From: Halichondria panicea
Lineage: Eukaryota; Porifera; Demospongiae; Suberitida; Halichondriidae
Direction: 5' to 3'
DNA: 64,000 bases
Assembly: GCF_963675165.1 (NCBI RefSeq)
Contig: NC_087387.1
Location: 2,593,501-2,657,500 of the forward strand
Each line of letters opens with the position of its first letter. Within the stretch, counting starts at the first letter, position 1. The notes beneath the pieces were generated by a model. The model saw only the letters and a program-made list of their open reading frames with translations. It ran no database searches and had not been told where the DNA came from. This document shows positions 1 through 11,760 of the stretch, piece by piece. The translations under genes were made by a program, and so were the position numbers.

Positions 1-579
1 TTCTCTGCATGTCAACGATACTGCACTGAGAAAACATATCAAAAGTGTCGGGCCCCCCCTGACTGCCCTGGGGGACCACCTGGTGAGCTTGAATGTTAAT
101 TACGCATTGTGCTTTATGGACCTGCATGATAGCAGCATTAAGATATAGTGTTCATGCAGTTTATTTAATAAGGCTATATAATTATGGTGATTGAATTAAC
201 ATGCATGTGTACTGGGATTTCTCCATTCATTATAGGGATAAATAATCCATGGTACGTTGGTTCCAAGAACTACGGAGATTCAATAGTCAGCCAGAACAAA
301 ATGGACACTAAGAGTAAGTAAAAATTAATGTGTAGCTCTATATCATATAATCTCGTCAGTCTTGAATGAACTTGATCATCATCGCTCATCTGTGGCGTGA
401 GGATATTAGGATTTGTAACCTTATGCATAGGCCGTGATTCTGTAGTAAGACTAAATAAATAAGAGTACAGCTACAATTATACATGCATATAGTTATTTTA
501 CTGCATAAATTCAGGTGAGCTTGAGGAGGAGATTCTCGCTGCGGTTGAAGAGATACTGAAGGAGAGGATAAGCAACTAA
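1..579 (+). CDS. 3' end of an unrecognised gene, three exons, truncated by the window edge
   Basis: I do not recognise this protein. Three exons can be joined in one frame: 1-82, 236-313 and 515-579, ending in TAA at 577-579. Donors (GTGAGC at 83, GTAAGT at 314) and acceptors (TATAG before 236, TTCAG before 515) are good, and both introns are phase 1. The last two exons read INNPWYVGSKNYGDSIVSQ and then a Glu-rich helix, LEEEILAAVEEILKERISN. The first exon is less certain. Its in-phase frame is Cys- and Pro-rich, while another frame looks helical but cannot be joined to exon 2 without a stop. A run of phase-1 introns is common in extracellular proteins, but this is weak evidence. The 5' part lies outside the window. 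Confidence 0.45.
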
Positions 580-2240
580 GCCAGAGGGCACAAACTGACA
601 TAAGGACTTGCTATAATTTAAAGATCTAGCTAGAGCTTCTAATTTGATTCAGTTGATTATTTTCCAAAGCATGTATATATATGTTATAGTTATATATTTA
701 CCATCAATCGTCTCTGGCATACAAGCTATAGATGGCCATGCATGCAAACCTGTGTATATATAGTATTTAAGACAATAGCAATGCCATGTACTATGAGTGT
801 GGGAGGATATTGTATACCTAATCTGAATGATATCAGAAGCAGAGGGACACAGCTTTGCCTATAGAGCTCTCTAGCTGGTACTAAACTAAGAATCTATATA
901 TCTCTTCCTTCCTCTCCAAGACACTATAGTTTAAACAATTAAGTTGACCGTGAGAATGAGCAAACTGACAATTATAAAGCACATCTATGCTACCAATACA
1001 CACATAACACTCTACCATATAGATAACACGCAATATCGATCGTGTTCAAATATAATTATAGTCTCTATAAATCATATAGGCACCCAATTTTTAAATATAG
1101 ATGTACCTGACTGTATTATGCAAGTACAACAAACCTAGCACCCATGCACATCAAAATATCCTGTACAACCACGCAAAATATGGTAACGTGCACCACCATG
1201 CACATATCTATACAACACACACAGAGAAACAAAAGCAAACAACTTCACCTTCTTCTGAATCAGTGTATTATAGATATATAGCAGACTTCTTTGGACACAA
1301 TGAACATTGCATGTGCAAGCAGATAGTATATATATACTGCGGTCCAACATGCACAAACTGATAACACAACACCATGCATATACTTTCAATACACTCATGC
1401 ATTGTGCTGCATGTATCAACACTGCATTAGATACAGTCAGGTTTATTTCAGTGCGGGTTAGCTGATTAATTTCGACCTGCTTGAAATGTTCTCTCACCTG
1501 CTTGGAGCACATAAATTTCCTACATGTCAGTCACCCGCTTGATATTTCAATTAAAATATCAATATACCCCACCCCCTCAGACAACCGTTGAAACTACATG
1601 CGCTATTCCTACACACTGGGAGGTCAATCAGAGTAGCATCATTTTTCACTTCATTTCAAGGGTTGCAGGCACTATAATTATGCTTCCACTGTACATATAT
1701 AAGACCCCACAACTATACTAGACTAAGACCATGCTGCTCCAACTCAGTATAGATCTTAGGTACAACTACAAGCCAGCAGCCAACACCAACAAAATACCTC
1801 ATATATATACGTATGAACATGCTATAAGATTGCCCCCTTAATTAAAGTATGCTTCTTTTGTATAACAAACCACTAAGATCCCAGTAGAGGATAGTCAGGG
1901 TCAAAAGTTCTTCTGCTTCCAGAAAACATTTTAATTGCATTCCAATGGTCTAATCTTCCTTTAGTACCTCCAACCCTTGTAAACTTTTCACTGTGGTTGG
2001 AGGTAATAAAAAAGAGTAGACGATCGGAACATGTACAGATGTTCACATCCAACTATTTCAGTAACAAGGAAGTATCCTTCACTTCCAGGAATCCCGACTG
2101 GGACCAGATATAGTGTACAGTAATAAATCATGGGCAAGGTAAACTGAACCAGTAGTAGGGATTCCAGCAAAAGGTAACTATTTGCAAAGAGCATCCATGA
2201 ATAAAATAAAATATGGGGTGTTATAGTGTGTCAAAATGAC
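580..2240. other. Intergenic, nothing recognised
   Basis: AT-rich DNA with many short TA-rich runs. The open frames at 944-1138, 1101-1361 and 1135-1512 have no family resemblance and no splice-site support. I see no gene, RNA or clear repeat. Confidence 0.5.
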
Positions 2241-2480
2241 TACCGTATAGCGCGAAATTTTCGAGGCACTTATATTTTGTGGAATGGCCTCTAAAAGTAT
2301 TTCGTTGCACAATGTTCGCGGAGTGACTGCTTACCGGAAGCCACGCCTTTAAATCTTTGCACGTTATATAGCAGATAATTAATTAAAGAACAAATTTCAT
2401 GGACTTAATTTTCGTGTAGGATTGCTAACCCATAAAATCCGCGAAAATTAAGCCCCTCGAAAATTTTGCGCTGTACAGTA
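2241..2480. mobile_element. MITE, TACCGTATAGCG family, copy 1
   Basis: The left end (TACCGTATAGCGCGAAATTT) is matched in inverted form at the right end, where AAATTTTGCGCTGTACAGTA closes the element. The ends lie at TA dinucleotides. Related copies with the same terminal motif are at 5506-5668, 21890-22120 and 26391-26546. There is no coding capacity, so this is a non-autonomous element. Confidence 0.65.
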
Positions 2481-2484
2481 TATG

Positions 2485-3330
2485 ACAATGTACACACTAC
2501 AACATGCATATCCGCATTACAATATGCATGTCAACATGCACATTCATTACGATATGCAAGCATATACATGTTACAATATACATACTCTACGTGAGTATAG
2601 ATGTATAGTGTACTTTGACCCAATGACTACAATAATCTAGGCTCCACCCTTTCCTATCTATACAATCATAATTAAGTATGTTGACATGCATGTTGACTAT
2701 AATTATATAGTCTCCCAAGCCACACCCCTTCACTCTAAAAGGGTCTGGCAACAGTGTGCCACCACCAATCAGATTGTAAATTTGTGAAACGTCATATCGT
2801 TAAACCATGCACACCACATGATGTCATGGATTAGCATGCTGATAGGCTGAGCAGCTAATAGTGGGCGTGAAAAGTGATACGTAATTAAATTCCACTGGGA
2901 CTGTTGTCAGACTCTTCTTCGAGTGAAGGGGTGTGGCTTGCAACACTACATGTTGACATGTATATATGAATGCATACGATATACATGTTGACATGCACGC
3001 TGGTATACGATAATTAAACATTGCATATTGTAATGTGTATATTGACATTAATTGTATAATTATGCTGATATTATACATACTGTAATATGTATATGATGCA
3101 TGTTGACATGTATAATTATACTGTAACATATGGCACGTTGACATGCATATTGTACCGTGTGTATATGCATGTTTCCATGGATATTGTAACATGCATATTG
3201 TATTGTAACATGCATATTGTAACATGCATATCGTACATATGAATGTTGCCATGCATATTGTAATGGGCTGTCTGCAATCAGTGGACTGGACTACTGGACT
3301 GGACTGGACTGGACTGAACCAATTACATTC
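2485..3330. repeat. Degenerate ATGCATATTGTAACATG simple-repeat tract
   Basis: Many imperfect repeats of ACATGCATATTGTA-like units occur here, densest at 3090-3260, followed by a GGACT repeat at 3283-3316. A long minus-strand open frame (2824-3354) is only the translation of this low-complexity repeat and is not a gene. Confidence 0.6.
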
Positions 3331-4067
3331 CTTTTCCTCAAAACAAGACCACAATGAATGACAATGACAGATGCATATACATTTACTATGAAGAACATAC
3401 TTCTTACCTCATAGTGGCAAGAACAAAATGCTTGTGTATTTTAAATTAGACTCTGCATGCATGGTGATGGAAGAGCATGTTTAGCTTTCTGTATAGTATA
3501 GGAGGACAGGTAACTGCATGGCCTAGCTGGTTGGGCATTCTTGCTTAATTGAACCACAATTGGCATCTATAGAACTGTTGTTTTAGGCTCAAAAGGAGGC
3601 TAAATTGAAAATGGTACACTGATAGTCCGATAAAGCGTGTCTGCTTCTCTGTTGAGCTGTGGAGAGTGAATATTTGCCATTTTTCATAGTGTACAAAGAG
3701 TCTATGTGCAATGTCTGTGTGCATGCTCCTGTCGTACTTTTCATGAAGCCTTTGCACAATGACATGTACACACTATCTTTCTAGTAAACTAACCACAAAC
3801 AAGACATCCAGTCGTAGTGATAAAGGATGTTCCTGTACAAGGAAAATCATTTGAAAAAGGGTGCTGTTTCTGGGGGGGTTTGAAAAAAGGCATGAATGTT
3901 TAGAGATACACTTGGAAATGTTTACCTGAACGTTTGCTGTGTTTATAATTACGTTAAACAACAGTTCAATTGTTGTGTAAGCAAGAATGCTGCTTATCAT
4001 TGTGTTCTGGGTGTGTTTGTAATGTATACATAGTGTAGTACATATATAGATCTATGTGGTAAAAAAG
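3331..4067. other. Intergenic, nothing recognised
   Basis: I see no exon-like sequence with splice sites, no RNA gene and no clear element. Short open frames at 3545-4000 have no recognisable content. Confidence 0.45.
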
Positions 4068-4069
4068 TA

Positions 4070-4462
4070 CAGGGTTTTGCAGAATTCTTGCAACAGGGCT
4101 AAACAGACACAGCAATGACTTCCATATATGGAAGTCAACTGCTGACTTACATTATGCAATGGTCATCCTGAAATGTTGATGAGACAGGAGCTGACAAAAG
4201 AAATTGCCAGAGGAGATTTGGTTACAATAATTATAAGACCTTCTGTCTTCACGCTTATCAATATCAGCCAATACCACTGTTTGGAGGGTGTTTCGTATCA
4301 ACCTTATGAATGCTTACAACCTGATAATCATATATCCCTATATGCTGCATATACAATACATGTACACAAAATACAAAATTTTATAGTCAGCAGTTGACTT
4401 CCATATATGGAAGTCATTGTAGTGTCTGTTTAGCCCTGTTGCAAGGATTTTAAAAAACCCTG
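4070..4462. mobile_element. Tc1/mariner-type MITE (393 bp) with TA target duplication
   Basis: The terminal inverted repeats are about 77 bp (4070-4146 and 4386-4462) and roughly 90 percent identical. They begin CAGGGTTTTGC and contain the shared block GCAACAGGGCTAAACAGACA. A TA dinucleotide flanks each end (4068-4069 and 4463-4464), as expected for Tc1/mariner insertion. The interior has no transposase. A solo end of the same family lies at about 6741-6768. Confidence 0.85.
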
Positions 4463-4499
4463 TAATGGTTTATAATCACAATCATTTTGTTTTGTGGTC

Positions 4500-4548
4500 A
4501 AGTCAAAGTTCAGTCCAGTAGTCCAGTAGTCTAGTCCAGTCCAGAGGA
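4500..4548. repeat. Short CCAGT repeat
   Basis: Several copies of TCCAGTAG/TCCAGTCCAG occur in a row, the inverse of the GGACT tract at 3283-3316 and similar to one at 10624-10650. It is a simple repeat. Confidence 0.5.
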
Positions 4549-5390
4549 GGTAAGCCAAGGTCAACAGGGTCACTTTTAAATTTCCATATCTTGTGGTTTC
4601 GAAGAATGCAATCAAAGGTCAAAGGTTGCAATTAAATCTGAGATCTCTTCTCTCAAGCTTGTTCGTCTGGGGCGCGATAGCTCAATTGATTTCTGCTATG
4701 ATTATGAAGAGGATGAAGCTAGTGGTGGTGTATAAACCCATGCAGGGGTGCGAGGGTAAACTCAGTTTTACATGTAAAACATAAGCCCACGTGATGTTTA
4801 ATTAGTGACCTTTTGACATTGGCGTACCTCCTCTGAGTCCAGTCCACTGTAATGTGTATATGAATGCACACCATGTGTACATTGTCATAGTCATTTTGAC
4901 ACAGATAACACCCCATAAATAAACACCCACACTATATACTAGCTTGTAGGAAACCAATGACAATACATTAAGGAGGAAATAGATTGGAAACGGTTTAGTG
5001 CTTTACATACGTACATAGAGTTGCATGATGCTTTTAACAACTTTATGGCATTTAACTCAGTTGCTCAAAAAACTCAGCTAAGAAAAACGACCATTCATGG
5101 AGGCATTGTTGTTTATAAATTGCCTAGTTATAGTGCCTTGTGCTACTATTGGAACATTTTTGAAGTAAACCACCATTACAGATGTTTTTATCTTAACTTC
5201 ATGCAATTTTATATATACATACTGCAGCATGTTACAGTGAACAATTTTGGCCATTTCTATAAAATTTGTTAGATAGAACCTAATCTACCTAAAAAGGGCA
5301 AGTTTCACAGAAACCGGGCGACGACCCAACTTCATTACGTACGTATGTATGATGTATCGGGAAATTACTAACTGATTTGTAAAAAAGTAA
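4549..5390. other. Intergenic; a tRNA-like A-box fragment at about 4671-4692, otherwise nothing
   Basis: The run GGGGCGCGATAGCTCAATTG resembles the start and A box of a tRNA, but no cloverleaf can be continued downstream. It is at most a fragment of a tRNA-derived SINE. No other feature is seen. Confidence 0.3.
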
Positions 5391-5392
5391 GA

Positions 5393-5475
5393 AAAGTTAC
5401 CGGGAATCAAACCCACGCCTAATCTATCATCTAATCTACTAAGCCATCACCCTAACCAATAAGCCACACCTATTC
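5393..5475 (-). repeat. tRNA-derived SINE-like sequence
   Basis: Read on the minus strand, this stretch has an A-box-like TGGCTTATTGGTTAGG and, about 35 nt further on, a B-box-like GGGTTTGATTCCC. The putative acceptor arms do not pair, so it is not a functional tRNA. A tRNA-derived SINE or a dead tRNA gene fits best. Confidence 0.35.
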
Positions 5476-5505
5476 TGTCCCTAGTCATCACATACATACA
5501 TACAG

Positions 5506-5668
5506 ATACCGTATATAGCGTGTATATTTTATTTTTGTGGTTTTCGCCTGATTAAGCATGTACCGTGATTATAACCATGAATTTAATATCGCATGCATGC
5601 ATGTTGCTATTCCGCAAAAACCTTTCTAACAGTCATTCTGCGAAAATTTATACCCTATATGGTATACA
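5506..5668. mobile_element. MITE, TACCGTATAGCG family, copy 2
   Basis: The left end ATACCGTATATAGCGTGTAT is mirrored by ATACCCTATATGGTATAC at the right end. It is a short, diverged relative of the element at 2241-2480. Confidence 0.5.
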
Positions 5669-5719
5669 TAGTTAGGGATTGCAGACTTGCAGTGCACTTG
5701 CAAAAGAAAATTGCCATGT

Positions 5720-5923
5720 CAGGGTTTCATCTAGGATTAAAAGTTTGGGGGGAAGGTTTGGTTGAACGCCGCAAAATGTCCTACCCCCTATTACATGTTA
5801 GTGCATCACAGTAGATCTAGTTACGTATTGCACATCACAGACAGTACTAATGTGATGACGTCATTATTCTACAGGGGGGGGAGAAGGTTCACCCCTGCCC
5901 CCCATGCACTAGATGAAACCTTG
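5720..5923. mobile_element. CAGGG-type MITE with 5-bp target duplication CATGT
   Basis: The left end is CAGGGTTTCATCTAG and the right end is CTAGATGAAACCTTG, an inverted pair with G-rich/C-rich sub-terminal runs. The 5-bp sequence CATGT is duplicated exactly at 5715-5719 and 5924-5928. The same terminal style and duplication length occur at 31516-31668 and 35101-35251. Confidence 0.75.
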
Positions 5924-6098
5924 CATGTACGTATATCATTATCTGCATTCTAGCCTACATGTAAGCTTGCTCTTTTATTTAATAGGGCCTAGATATACCT
6001 ATGATAGCATTCTTGAAAAGCTTAGTATGTACACGTATCTATTGTAACGGTTTGACTGGTTGTACATGTAATTTATTTACAAAGTTTACTATTTTACA

Positions 6099-6128
6099 TA
6101 GGCTCTTAGCTTTAAAGCTAAGAGCCTA
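6099..6128. repeat. Perfect 30-bp palindrome
   Basis: TAGGCTCTTAGCTTT is followed directly by its exact reverse complement with no loop, just upstream of the MITE at 6153-6715. Confidence 0.85.
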
Positions 6129-6152
6129 TTGTACACTGTGGTTTACTATGCA

Positions 6153-6715
6153 GATAGAAAAGTAAGAGGGATTGGTAACGGAAGCAGTTCACGTGATCAT
6201 TTTACATTGAATCTGCAGTAAAACCTCGAAAACCTCAATATACTATCCACGTTTTACGCCCTATGAACGAGGTTATTTTGCCAGGTAACTCGTTCAAAAT
6301 AAGAAAGTTGTGTTTCCTTGAGACATCATCTCTTTCAACAATTTATAACCTGCCCAGTCTGTGACCCACGTGTAGTACTTGTTAATGACTGACCACACCC
6401 AGTAAAAAGGGATGTTCCAGTGAAGTTATAAGCGTACAGCTGCTACTTATAGTCTTGTATTGCTAAAATATGTAAGCGTACTGGTTATAACTGCTAAAAT
6501 AGGTATAGACCTTTAAATATGAGTGAGTTGCACAGACTGAGCATGTTTGCTTGTGGTATATTATGCATTGTGTGTAGAAAATAGGCCATTAGCTTGGCTA
6601 GCCGAACCACGCCCAACTCCAGCTTTGGCTTGTTGACACAGCCTTGATTAAACTGGGGGTAAAGCGGATATTACTCGAGGGTACTTCCGTTACCAATCCC
6701 TCTTCCTCTTCTATC
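6153..6715. mobile_element. hAT-like MITE, GGGATTGG family, copy 1
   Basis: The terminal inverted repeats are about 32 bp: GATAGAAAAGTAAGAGGGAT at the left, continuing TGGTAACGGAAG, and the complement at the right. They contain the core GAGGGATTGGTAACGG that also ends the elements at 30298-30777 and near 63722. The interior has no transposase. A sub-terminal block (6585-6680) recurs at 14118-14215. Confidence 0.7.
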
Positions 6716-6768
6716 TATCTTCTATCTAGCTTTACACAGCACTGTTGCAAAGATTCTGCAAAACCCTG

Positions 6769-9700
6769 TAGCCCTTAATAAATATGCACTCAATGATAAG
6801 GACAGATCAACACTTTAGGGAATTCTCCTAAACTATAAACCCACACTACAGATGTATCCATTCATAACTTGATACCTTAACAACAACAAGGAAGGAGGTC
6901 CAATGATCCCATAAACTCTGACTGGGACTTGACCGGTTTAATAGAGTTTAAAGGACATATAACTGTACCACAGATTTCAAGTTTGGGCAAGGTAGACTAA
7001 AGTAGGGATTCCACAAAATATATTACAGTACAAGCTATACATGTATTAAGTACAATGTATAGTCATGTATATCTATAAAGGCATAAGTATAAAGGCATAA
7101 GTATTTATGTTAGGGGCGTAGCAAGCAAGTTTAGAGTAGTCAGGCCAACTATCTAGGCCTTGCACATGAATTGTTCAGCATGTTCATTAATGTGAATGAA
7201 AAACGTTTTGCAGTATCAAACTTTATATACATATCTCAACAGCACAACATAACCTACACAGAATAAATAAAAAAAAAAAAATAGGTCCACCGCCAAGTAT
7301 TACTCATTATGTTCCAAGGTTACCTATTAGTCTCAAAATAATGCTGGCAAGGCCTAACTATTTCACTAATTGATTGAGTATTACCAGGAAACAATTACGC
7401 AATTTTCAATAATGACGACATTATCTACCTAGTTACGAAAAGTAATCCAGCCAAACCGCTTGCTACGGCCTTGTATAATAATGTGCTATATCTACACTGT
7501 AGTGCACTGTACAGTGCATACTAATGTAGTCAAGTAAAGACATTGCCACTAGCCTCGATCCCAAGCCCTTAGAAAACAGTTTTAATTTGGCTACATTGCC
7601 ACCAACAAACGGGAATTACAAATTAAAACAGTATTACATAACGACAGCTCACACCTCTCCCTGCTCTAGTATAGACACAAGTTGGGACCTGCACAGTCAC
7701 TGAGAGAGGCTTGAGGTCCATAGCAAACCAGCTCCTTAAAGTTGAAGGTGAACCTTCTCTCAAGTCTACTGTTCTGTGCAGTGGAAATGGACATCAATAC
7801 TTTGGTGGCCAAGAGTGCTCAGGGGACTGGGAGAAGAGGAAACAAGAATGACGTAATAATAAATTATTATGTAACAGATTTGTGCATAGGGTAAAATATA
7901 TATATTACTGGAGTAGATGACGTTACCAATGAGCTATTTTAGGCTACGGGATATTTGCTTCATGGGTACTGAAAGTTCACCTCTGAAACAGGCCGGTTTT
8001 GAAAAGCCAAAGCTACCGGTGTAGAAGTGAAATGGGCACCCTCAGAACTTTGGGGACCCCACCCCAGTATAAATATATACTTATAATGGCCATGCTTTTT
8101 TCACAAGATGAAATATTTGGTGTCCGAAACAATCGTTGATTTAAGCGATACCAGCTGTATGTACCAAATCAGATATGAAACTTTTAGCTACCCAAACTAA
8201 ATTGCATTACAACTAGCACTCAATTTTGTTTGAGGGCCTTGCCCCGCTAGAAGAAGTGTCAATAGGTATCCGACGAATAGACTATCAGCACACATTAGCA
8301 TACCTCATGGCTCTGAGGAGGCAGTAGAGGTAGAACTGACATGTACATGTATATATACAACTTACATGTACATTATGTATATGTCGTGTGCTGCTACAAA
8401 ATCATCATGCCGGTTTGAAGCAAGTTAATAGCATGTACATCCATTATTACACATCCTTCGTTTATGAATTGACTTACCTGTGTTATGAGGAAGAGCATGA
8501 CAACTTCTGACAGAGAAATTTGAGAGACTTGTCCCAATGATTCCCAGGGCTTTTTCATACACACACCCTCATGCATCTTCCTTGGGAGAGGGTGGGAGTT
8601 ACCTTTGTCTTGTACAAACTAACGAAAATCAGGGTCATTGCATGACATGGTATGAAATGGGAGTTTGGAGGAGGGTGTGAATACCATACCATACCATACA
8701 CAAAAGAGTACTGAAATCCGCAATCAACAGCATAATTTAAAAGGCTAGCTTAGTTTTAGTACACACTGTCACACACAATGTGCAGTACACATGCGCAATT
8801 GTTTTGTTCCTTTTATGGTTAAATTTCAGTCAACTACGAGTACCAGTACTAGTGGTTACCTGTTAGGTTAGCGCAGTGTGACCAGTAGACAGTCCTGTCC
8901 TAGTTTGGATTGCTTAACTATCATCTCCAGGGTTAATTATACATGTAGTCATGTGAATCCTACATCTATTTGTACCTAACAATGCTCTCCAGGGTGAACT
9001 CGTACCTGATATCAACCTCAGCCTCCACAATTTGAGGGAGGGGATAGGGTTAACACTAACTATGTTATACCATACAGGCAGCAGCATGTACATTGTATGT
9101 GATTGGCTTACCGTTTCTTTTCTAATTAGCCAGGCTGTAGTAGCTAGTATGGTAGAGCAGCTAGCTGGTATCTAAACATGTAGCATCCTTCTAAATCTGG
9201 TAGGTATTAAAGCCCCTCTAAAGTCTCCATCAGAGCAGCTGGTAGCTATAATAGAGTACTCTCTTAGAGCAGTTGCCAGTCATTTTGTATCTAGTGTAAA
9301 AAAGTTTACGATGTGGATTCACACACAAGCACAACATACTACTTATACAGTGGAATCTCTTCTAACAGACACCTTTGACTCTAAAGAAAATTTTTTTGGA
9401 TGTTATACAAAGGTAACTTTTGTTGAGGGATTGCTTTGCACACTACTGTTCATTGGGACCTGCACGTGGGTGTCTAGTGTCTTTCTTCAGGGGAACCGTT
9501 ACGAGGATGTGACTAATATTATAATACAACGATCCCAGTGGCTAGAGTTCCTGAGTCCCATATGGTCAGAGCAGTGTTCACTCCTTAAAAATAATTACCA
9601 GACATCAAACATAAGAGTGTATGTACTGAGAATGGCAAGCTCTCGGCCCGAGGTATATACACGTCCAAATCTCAGTATACAAGCATAGTATTCATCCTAT

Positions 9701-9780
9701 TTATTAAAGGCACCACTTATATGCAAAACATGTGACGTTGCTTAACTTCGGTGATCAGACGAGAGCCGGTGTTTTCAACG
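6769..9780. other. Intergenic, about 3 kb with repeat scraps only
   Basis: I see no gene. At 9345-9390 there is a fragment of the AGTGGAATCTCTTCTAACAG repeat that recurs near 20525 and 60111. The open frame at 9311-9688 begins in that repeat and has no recognisable domain. A(n) and simple-repeat runs are present at 7266-7281 and 8683-8699. Confidence 0.45.
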
Positions 9781-9784
9781 TAAA

Positions 9785-10115
9785 ATACCTCTAATTAAGG
9801 CGACACTTTTTAATAATTACGAAGCCAGAGGTCGCTTCTTTTAGAGGTTGAAAAATTATGTTGAATACCTAGGGTCCCGCATCTAATTGGAGGTAGCTCT
9901 ACTCAGTCTACTTGCCTCGATTTCTAGCCGCTTAAAAATGTATATTTTACAGTGGGCTAGAATAGGCTAGGTGTGGCTATATTTACCTCCATTTAGGATG
10001 CAACATTAAAAATAGTTGTCAACGCAGCTGTCGCTACTTTTAGAGATCAGAAAATTACGTAAACTCAGGTGTGTCGCGTATTTGGAGGGCTGCCTTAATT
10101 AGAGGTATTACGGTA
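9785..10115. mobile_element. MITE, GACCTCGATTTAAGGCGAC family, copy 1
   Basis: The left end TACCTCTAATTAAGGCGACA is mirrored by GCCTTAATTAGAGGTATTAC at the right. Internal blocks (GAAGCCAGAGGTCGCTTC, GCAGCTGTCGCTACTTTTAG) match the copy at 37299-37650 in opposite orientation. Confidence 0.7.
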
Positions 10116-10117
10116 CT

Positions 10118-10320
10118 GTATACACGTAATGGGAAAATTTGGCGATTTGGCGAATTTTACCACAGATCGCCAAATTTTAAAACTGCCAAATTAAAGTTTG
10201 CTGGTCATTTTAACATCATACCGTAAATTTGCCTAAGACGCACAATTAAAAACGCTAATTTGGTTCAAAAACTTCAAATAGCTCATTCGCCAAATATTCC
10301 CGCTATACAATATTATGTGG
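10118..10320. mobile_element. Probable MITE with CGCCAAAT inverted motifs
   Basis: ATTTGGCGATTTGGCGAATT on the left and TTCGCCAAATATTCCCGC on the right form imperfect inverted ends around a short AT-rich centre. No target duplication could be fixed. Confidence 0.4.
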
Positions 10321-10899
10321 TTAGAGTGGTGAATATACGGTAGTACGTGAAATCGTAAGGTAATGGCAACCCACAGGGTAATAAATAACTATTAAACCAC
10401 AACTTAGCTTGGATATGAACCTTATCCAAGGCTAAACTTTTTATATGCAGAGTTGTGCAATCTTCTTATGTGATAACACTTGGTAAGGAGTTCCACTTGG
10501 TCTAGTGCATTGTGTTTGAACAGCCTCGAAATAATGCCACAATGAATGCTACCAACAGATACAGTAAAGATCACCTAATGTGTTTAATAGTTTCGACCAG
10601 CAAGGGATGAATTGTTTGTCCCATATGGACTGGACACTGACTGGACTGGTCCCTTCTCTTTATACTGAGGCAATAAAGTGAGGTGGATAAATGATGCATG
10701 GTAACAATTAAAGTGGCAAGAAAGCTGACAATCTGGGGGAATGACCTTTTGACAGCTTTAGATCTACAAGAGAGTGTTTGAAGAGGTAAAACTTGTGAGC
10801 TTATTGTACAACCTAATGCTTAATTAACCACAACCTGACGAAGCACTACAATACAGTACTTAATACAGGAGTAATTAATATTGCTATAGAGTTGCCTGG

Positions 10900-11318
10900 T
10901 AGACTCGTGAGCCGTCACTTTTGCACGGCGAAAAGTAGACTGGTCAAACTCCGTGTAGAATCTTGTACAACGTTTGCTACTATAATAGTGGCAACTCAAG
11001 TGGCTAGACCGCATGCAGTTACCACAAGATCATTGATAGTGACGTTAAATGCACGTGATGCTCACCATCATAGGCATAGCATGCAAGTTATACTTAAGTA
11101 ATGAAGACTAGCTATAGTACATACTGACACAGCACTAGGAAACTTTTGTGTAGCTAGTTTTGTGGTAGTCTAAGTATTACATGCAGTAGACTGATGTCAC
11201 GAAAACCACAGCCATTTAGAATCTTATCTGATATGCTGACTGCGTGTGCAACACAAGATTCTATCGGAGTTTGACCAGTCTAATTTTCCCTGCGCAAAAG
11301 TGACGGCTCACGAGTCTA
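10900..11318. mobile_element. Foldback MITE with ends TAGACTCGTGAGCCGTCAC
   Basis: The inverted arms are about 75-90 bp. The left arm (10900-10978) reads TAGACTCGTGAGCCGTCACT and continues with GACTGGTCAAACTCCG and TAGAATCTTGT. The right arm (about 11240-11318) is its complement. A solo fragment lies at 62895-62920. The ORF at 10892-11101 runs across the arm and is not a gene. Confidence 0.75.
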
Positions 11319-11760
11319 TTGCTGTGGGGTGACTACTCCTTCTAATCTAGCTTTGCTTAATTTGCTTTCTCTGCTAAGAGAGCAAAACTAAACTGAGAGT
11401 TCTGTGCAGCCGCCTTGGAAATTTTCAGGAGGTTGTCCTCCAAAAACTTTTTATGACGTAATGCAATGACGTCGATGCAACCGCACAAACCCAACTGTTA
11501 GATCGCAAAGCCGATTGAGCCCCATGCACCCCCAACTAGTTGGAGCATGCAAAGACTATATAGACTACCAACCCACAATCTTGTTTTCGAACTTTTTGTT
11601 ACTTCAGTGCGCATGCTCTTCCAACCCTACTCTTCCCCATTTTTTCACAAAATATTTTTTGCACTTGTAATTATTAGCTATGGGTGTGCTATAAAACTCC
11701 CACATAGCATCAGAACAGACTGTATAATATAAATTATGGGTAAGTGCATGAGATCAAAGG

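Noticed and set aside
1135..1512. 125-residue minus-strand open frame
   Set aside because: Low-complexity AT-rich sequence with no supporting signal.
2824..3354. 176-residue minus-strand open frame
   Set aside because: It translates a degenerate ATGCATATTGTAACATG repeat; its Tyr/Cys/Met-rich sequence is a repeat artefact.
4664..4745. Possible tRNA gene beginning GGGGCGCGATAGCTCAATTG
   Set aside because: There is an A-box-like match only; no anticodon, T arm or pairing acceptor stem can be drawn.
9311..9688. 125-residue open frame on the plus strand
   Set aside because: It begins inside an interspersed repeat fragment and has no domain, splice site or promoter support.
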